DNA of 64,000 bases from assembly GCF_023487995.1 (NCBI RefSeq), contig NZ_JAMFKN010000013.1, positions 1-64,000 of the forward strand, given 5' to 3'. Shown one piece after another: positions 63,612 through 64,000 of the stretch (positions are counted from its first letter, which is position 1; each line of letters opens with the position of its first letter). Under the pieces are notes generated by a model that was not told where the DNA came from, searched no databases, and saw nothing but the letters and a program-made list of their open reading frames with translations. The position numbers and the translations under genes were made by a program. Source of the stretch: Thermohalobaculum sediminis (lineage in GTDB: Bacteria > Pseudomonadota > Alphaproteobacteria > Rhodobacterales > Rhodobacteraceae).

Positions 63612-64000
63612 TTATTCGAAGACCGATCCGGAGAGCGAGAATTCGTCGACCGCCCCGTCGGACCGAATGAAGATCCGGTGGTTGAATCGCACGTAGTTGA
63701 GTGCGCCAGACGGATCTTCGAGCAATTCGCCAAGGGCTCCGGTGTTCGGGCCTTCGGTGATGATGAAAAAGCCCTCGGCCGTGTTGGCCACATTGGCAGG
63801 CGCGGGATCCGCTCCCTTGGTCAATGCGGAGAACTGGACAAACACATATTTGTCGCCCTCTTTGCGGATCTCGATGTTTTGGGAATTACCCTTGAAGACG
63901 CCGACGAAGGGGTCGAGCACAGACGGATCAACGCCCGCGGCGACCGGAGAGTCGGCCTCGAGTCCCGTGAAGGCTTTGACCATTGCATTCGCAACTTTCT
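63612..64000 (-). CDS. C-terminal part of an unknown protein, cut by the window edge
   Basis: The frame is open to the right edge of the window, so the start lies beyond 64000. The visible 128 residues contain V-G-V-F-K-G-N-S-Q-N-I-E-I-R-K-E-G-D and F-I-R-S-D-G-A-V-D-E-F-S. This two-block, beta-rich layout resembles the C-terminal domain found after beta-lactamase-like serine hydrolases. I cannot confirm that without the catalytic part. It precedes the amidohydrolase in the same direction, about 100 bp apart. Confidence 0.55.
   Translation of the reverse strand, partial: KVANAMVKAFTGLEADSPVAAGVDPSVLDPFVGVFKGNSQNIEIRKEGDKYVFVQFSALTKGADPAPANVANTAEGFFIITEGPNTGALGELLEDPSGALNYVRFNHRIFIRSDGAVDEFSLSGSVFE

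Overview
The window is high-GC DNA (about 70% in the core). It reads as an alphaproteobacterium of the Rhodobacterales type: xerD, a small membrane protein, aroK and aroB in series, a class I cytochrome c, ctaD, a CIO-like cydAB with a small third subunit, and Zur/ZnuABC. Species cannot be named from the sequence.

Layout. 0-5.3 kb: a SulP transporter gene cut at its 5' end, probably by an IS, then a Crp/Fnr regulator, a DUF2892 membrane protein, a periplasmic rhodanese, and cytochrome bd oxidase (cydA, cydB, DUF2474). 5.3-9.5 kb: RidA, DadA-like dehydrogenase, an Arg/Glu-rich lipoprotein, a class III aminotransferase. 9.5-16.2 kb: a protein quality-control block (FtsH paralogue, universal stress protein, Lon-like protease, host-attachment-family protein, Hsp20). 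Three perfect FNR/CRP-type palindromes sit 72-103 bp upstream of its transcription units. 16.2-19.7 kb: zinc uptake, with zur-znuC-znuB divergent from znuA and two candidate Zur sites between them. 19.7-24 kb: an orphan AAA ATPase and a chemoreceptor.

24.0-31.15 kb is a lower-GC, decaying island beside tRNA-Leu(GAG). It holds a MocR/GntR remnant, DUF1127, a GST, a frameshifted PhzF, a dead IS3-family element, a secreted protein, and a cyclase-TPR gene and a nitronate monooxygenase gene each split by an in-frame TAA. An AlpA-like excisionase remnant lies next to the tRNA terminator.

31.2-49.4 kb returns to core: lipB, cytochrome c, ctaD, DUF2244, DUF6165, a TPR/glycosyltransferase-like protein, mgtE, a molybdenum-hydroxylase maturation set (MoxR/CoxD-like ATPase, CoxE-like VWA, XdhC, MoeA-MobA fusion) without the enzyme genes, a bicupin, xerD, aroK, aroB and a radical SAM protein.

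From about 49.45 kb to the right edge there is a second mobile region. Its first module is satellite-like: tyrosine integrase, AT-hook-bearing protein, AlpA, small ORFs and a Toprim-helicase replication protein followed by a compound inverted-repeat structure, then a DUF5681 gene behind a perfect 22-bp palindrome. After that come IS6 and IS1380 sequences and cargo: a glycine-zipper protein, a MORN protein, and an ABC transporter with a His-rich permease loop plus a DUF3299 protein (candidate zinc/metal system). An exported amidohydrolase and a protein cut by the window edge finish the window.

Best candidates for new biology are the palindrome-linked quality-control regulon, the Crp/Fnr protein with a cysteine pair beside rhodanese genes, the ABC-DUF3299 metal cassette and the integrase/AT-hook/Toprim-helicase element. 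All functions are inferred from sequence alone; no database was consulted.
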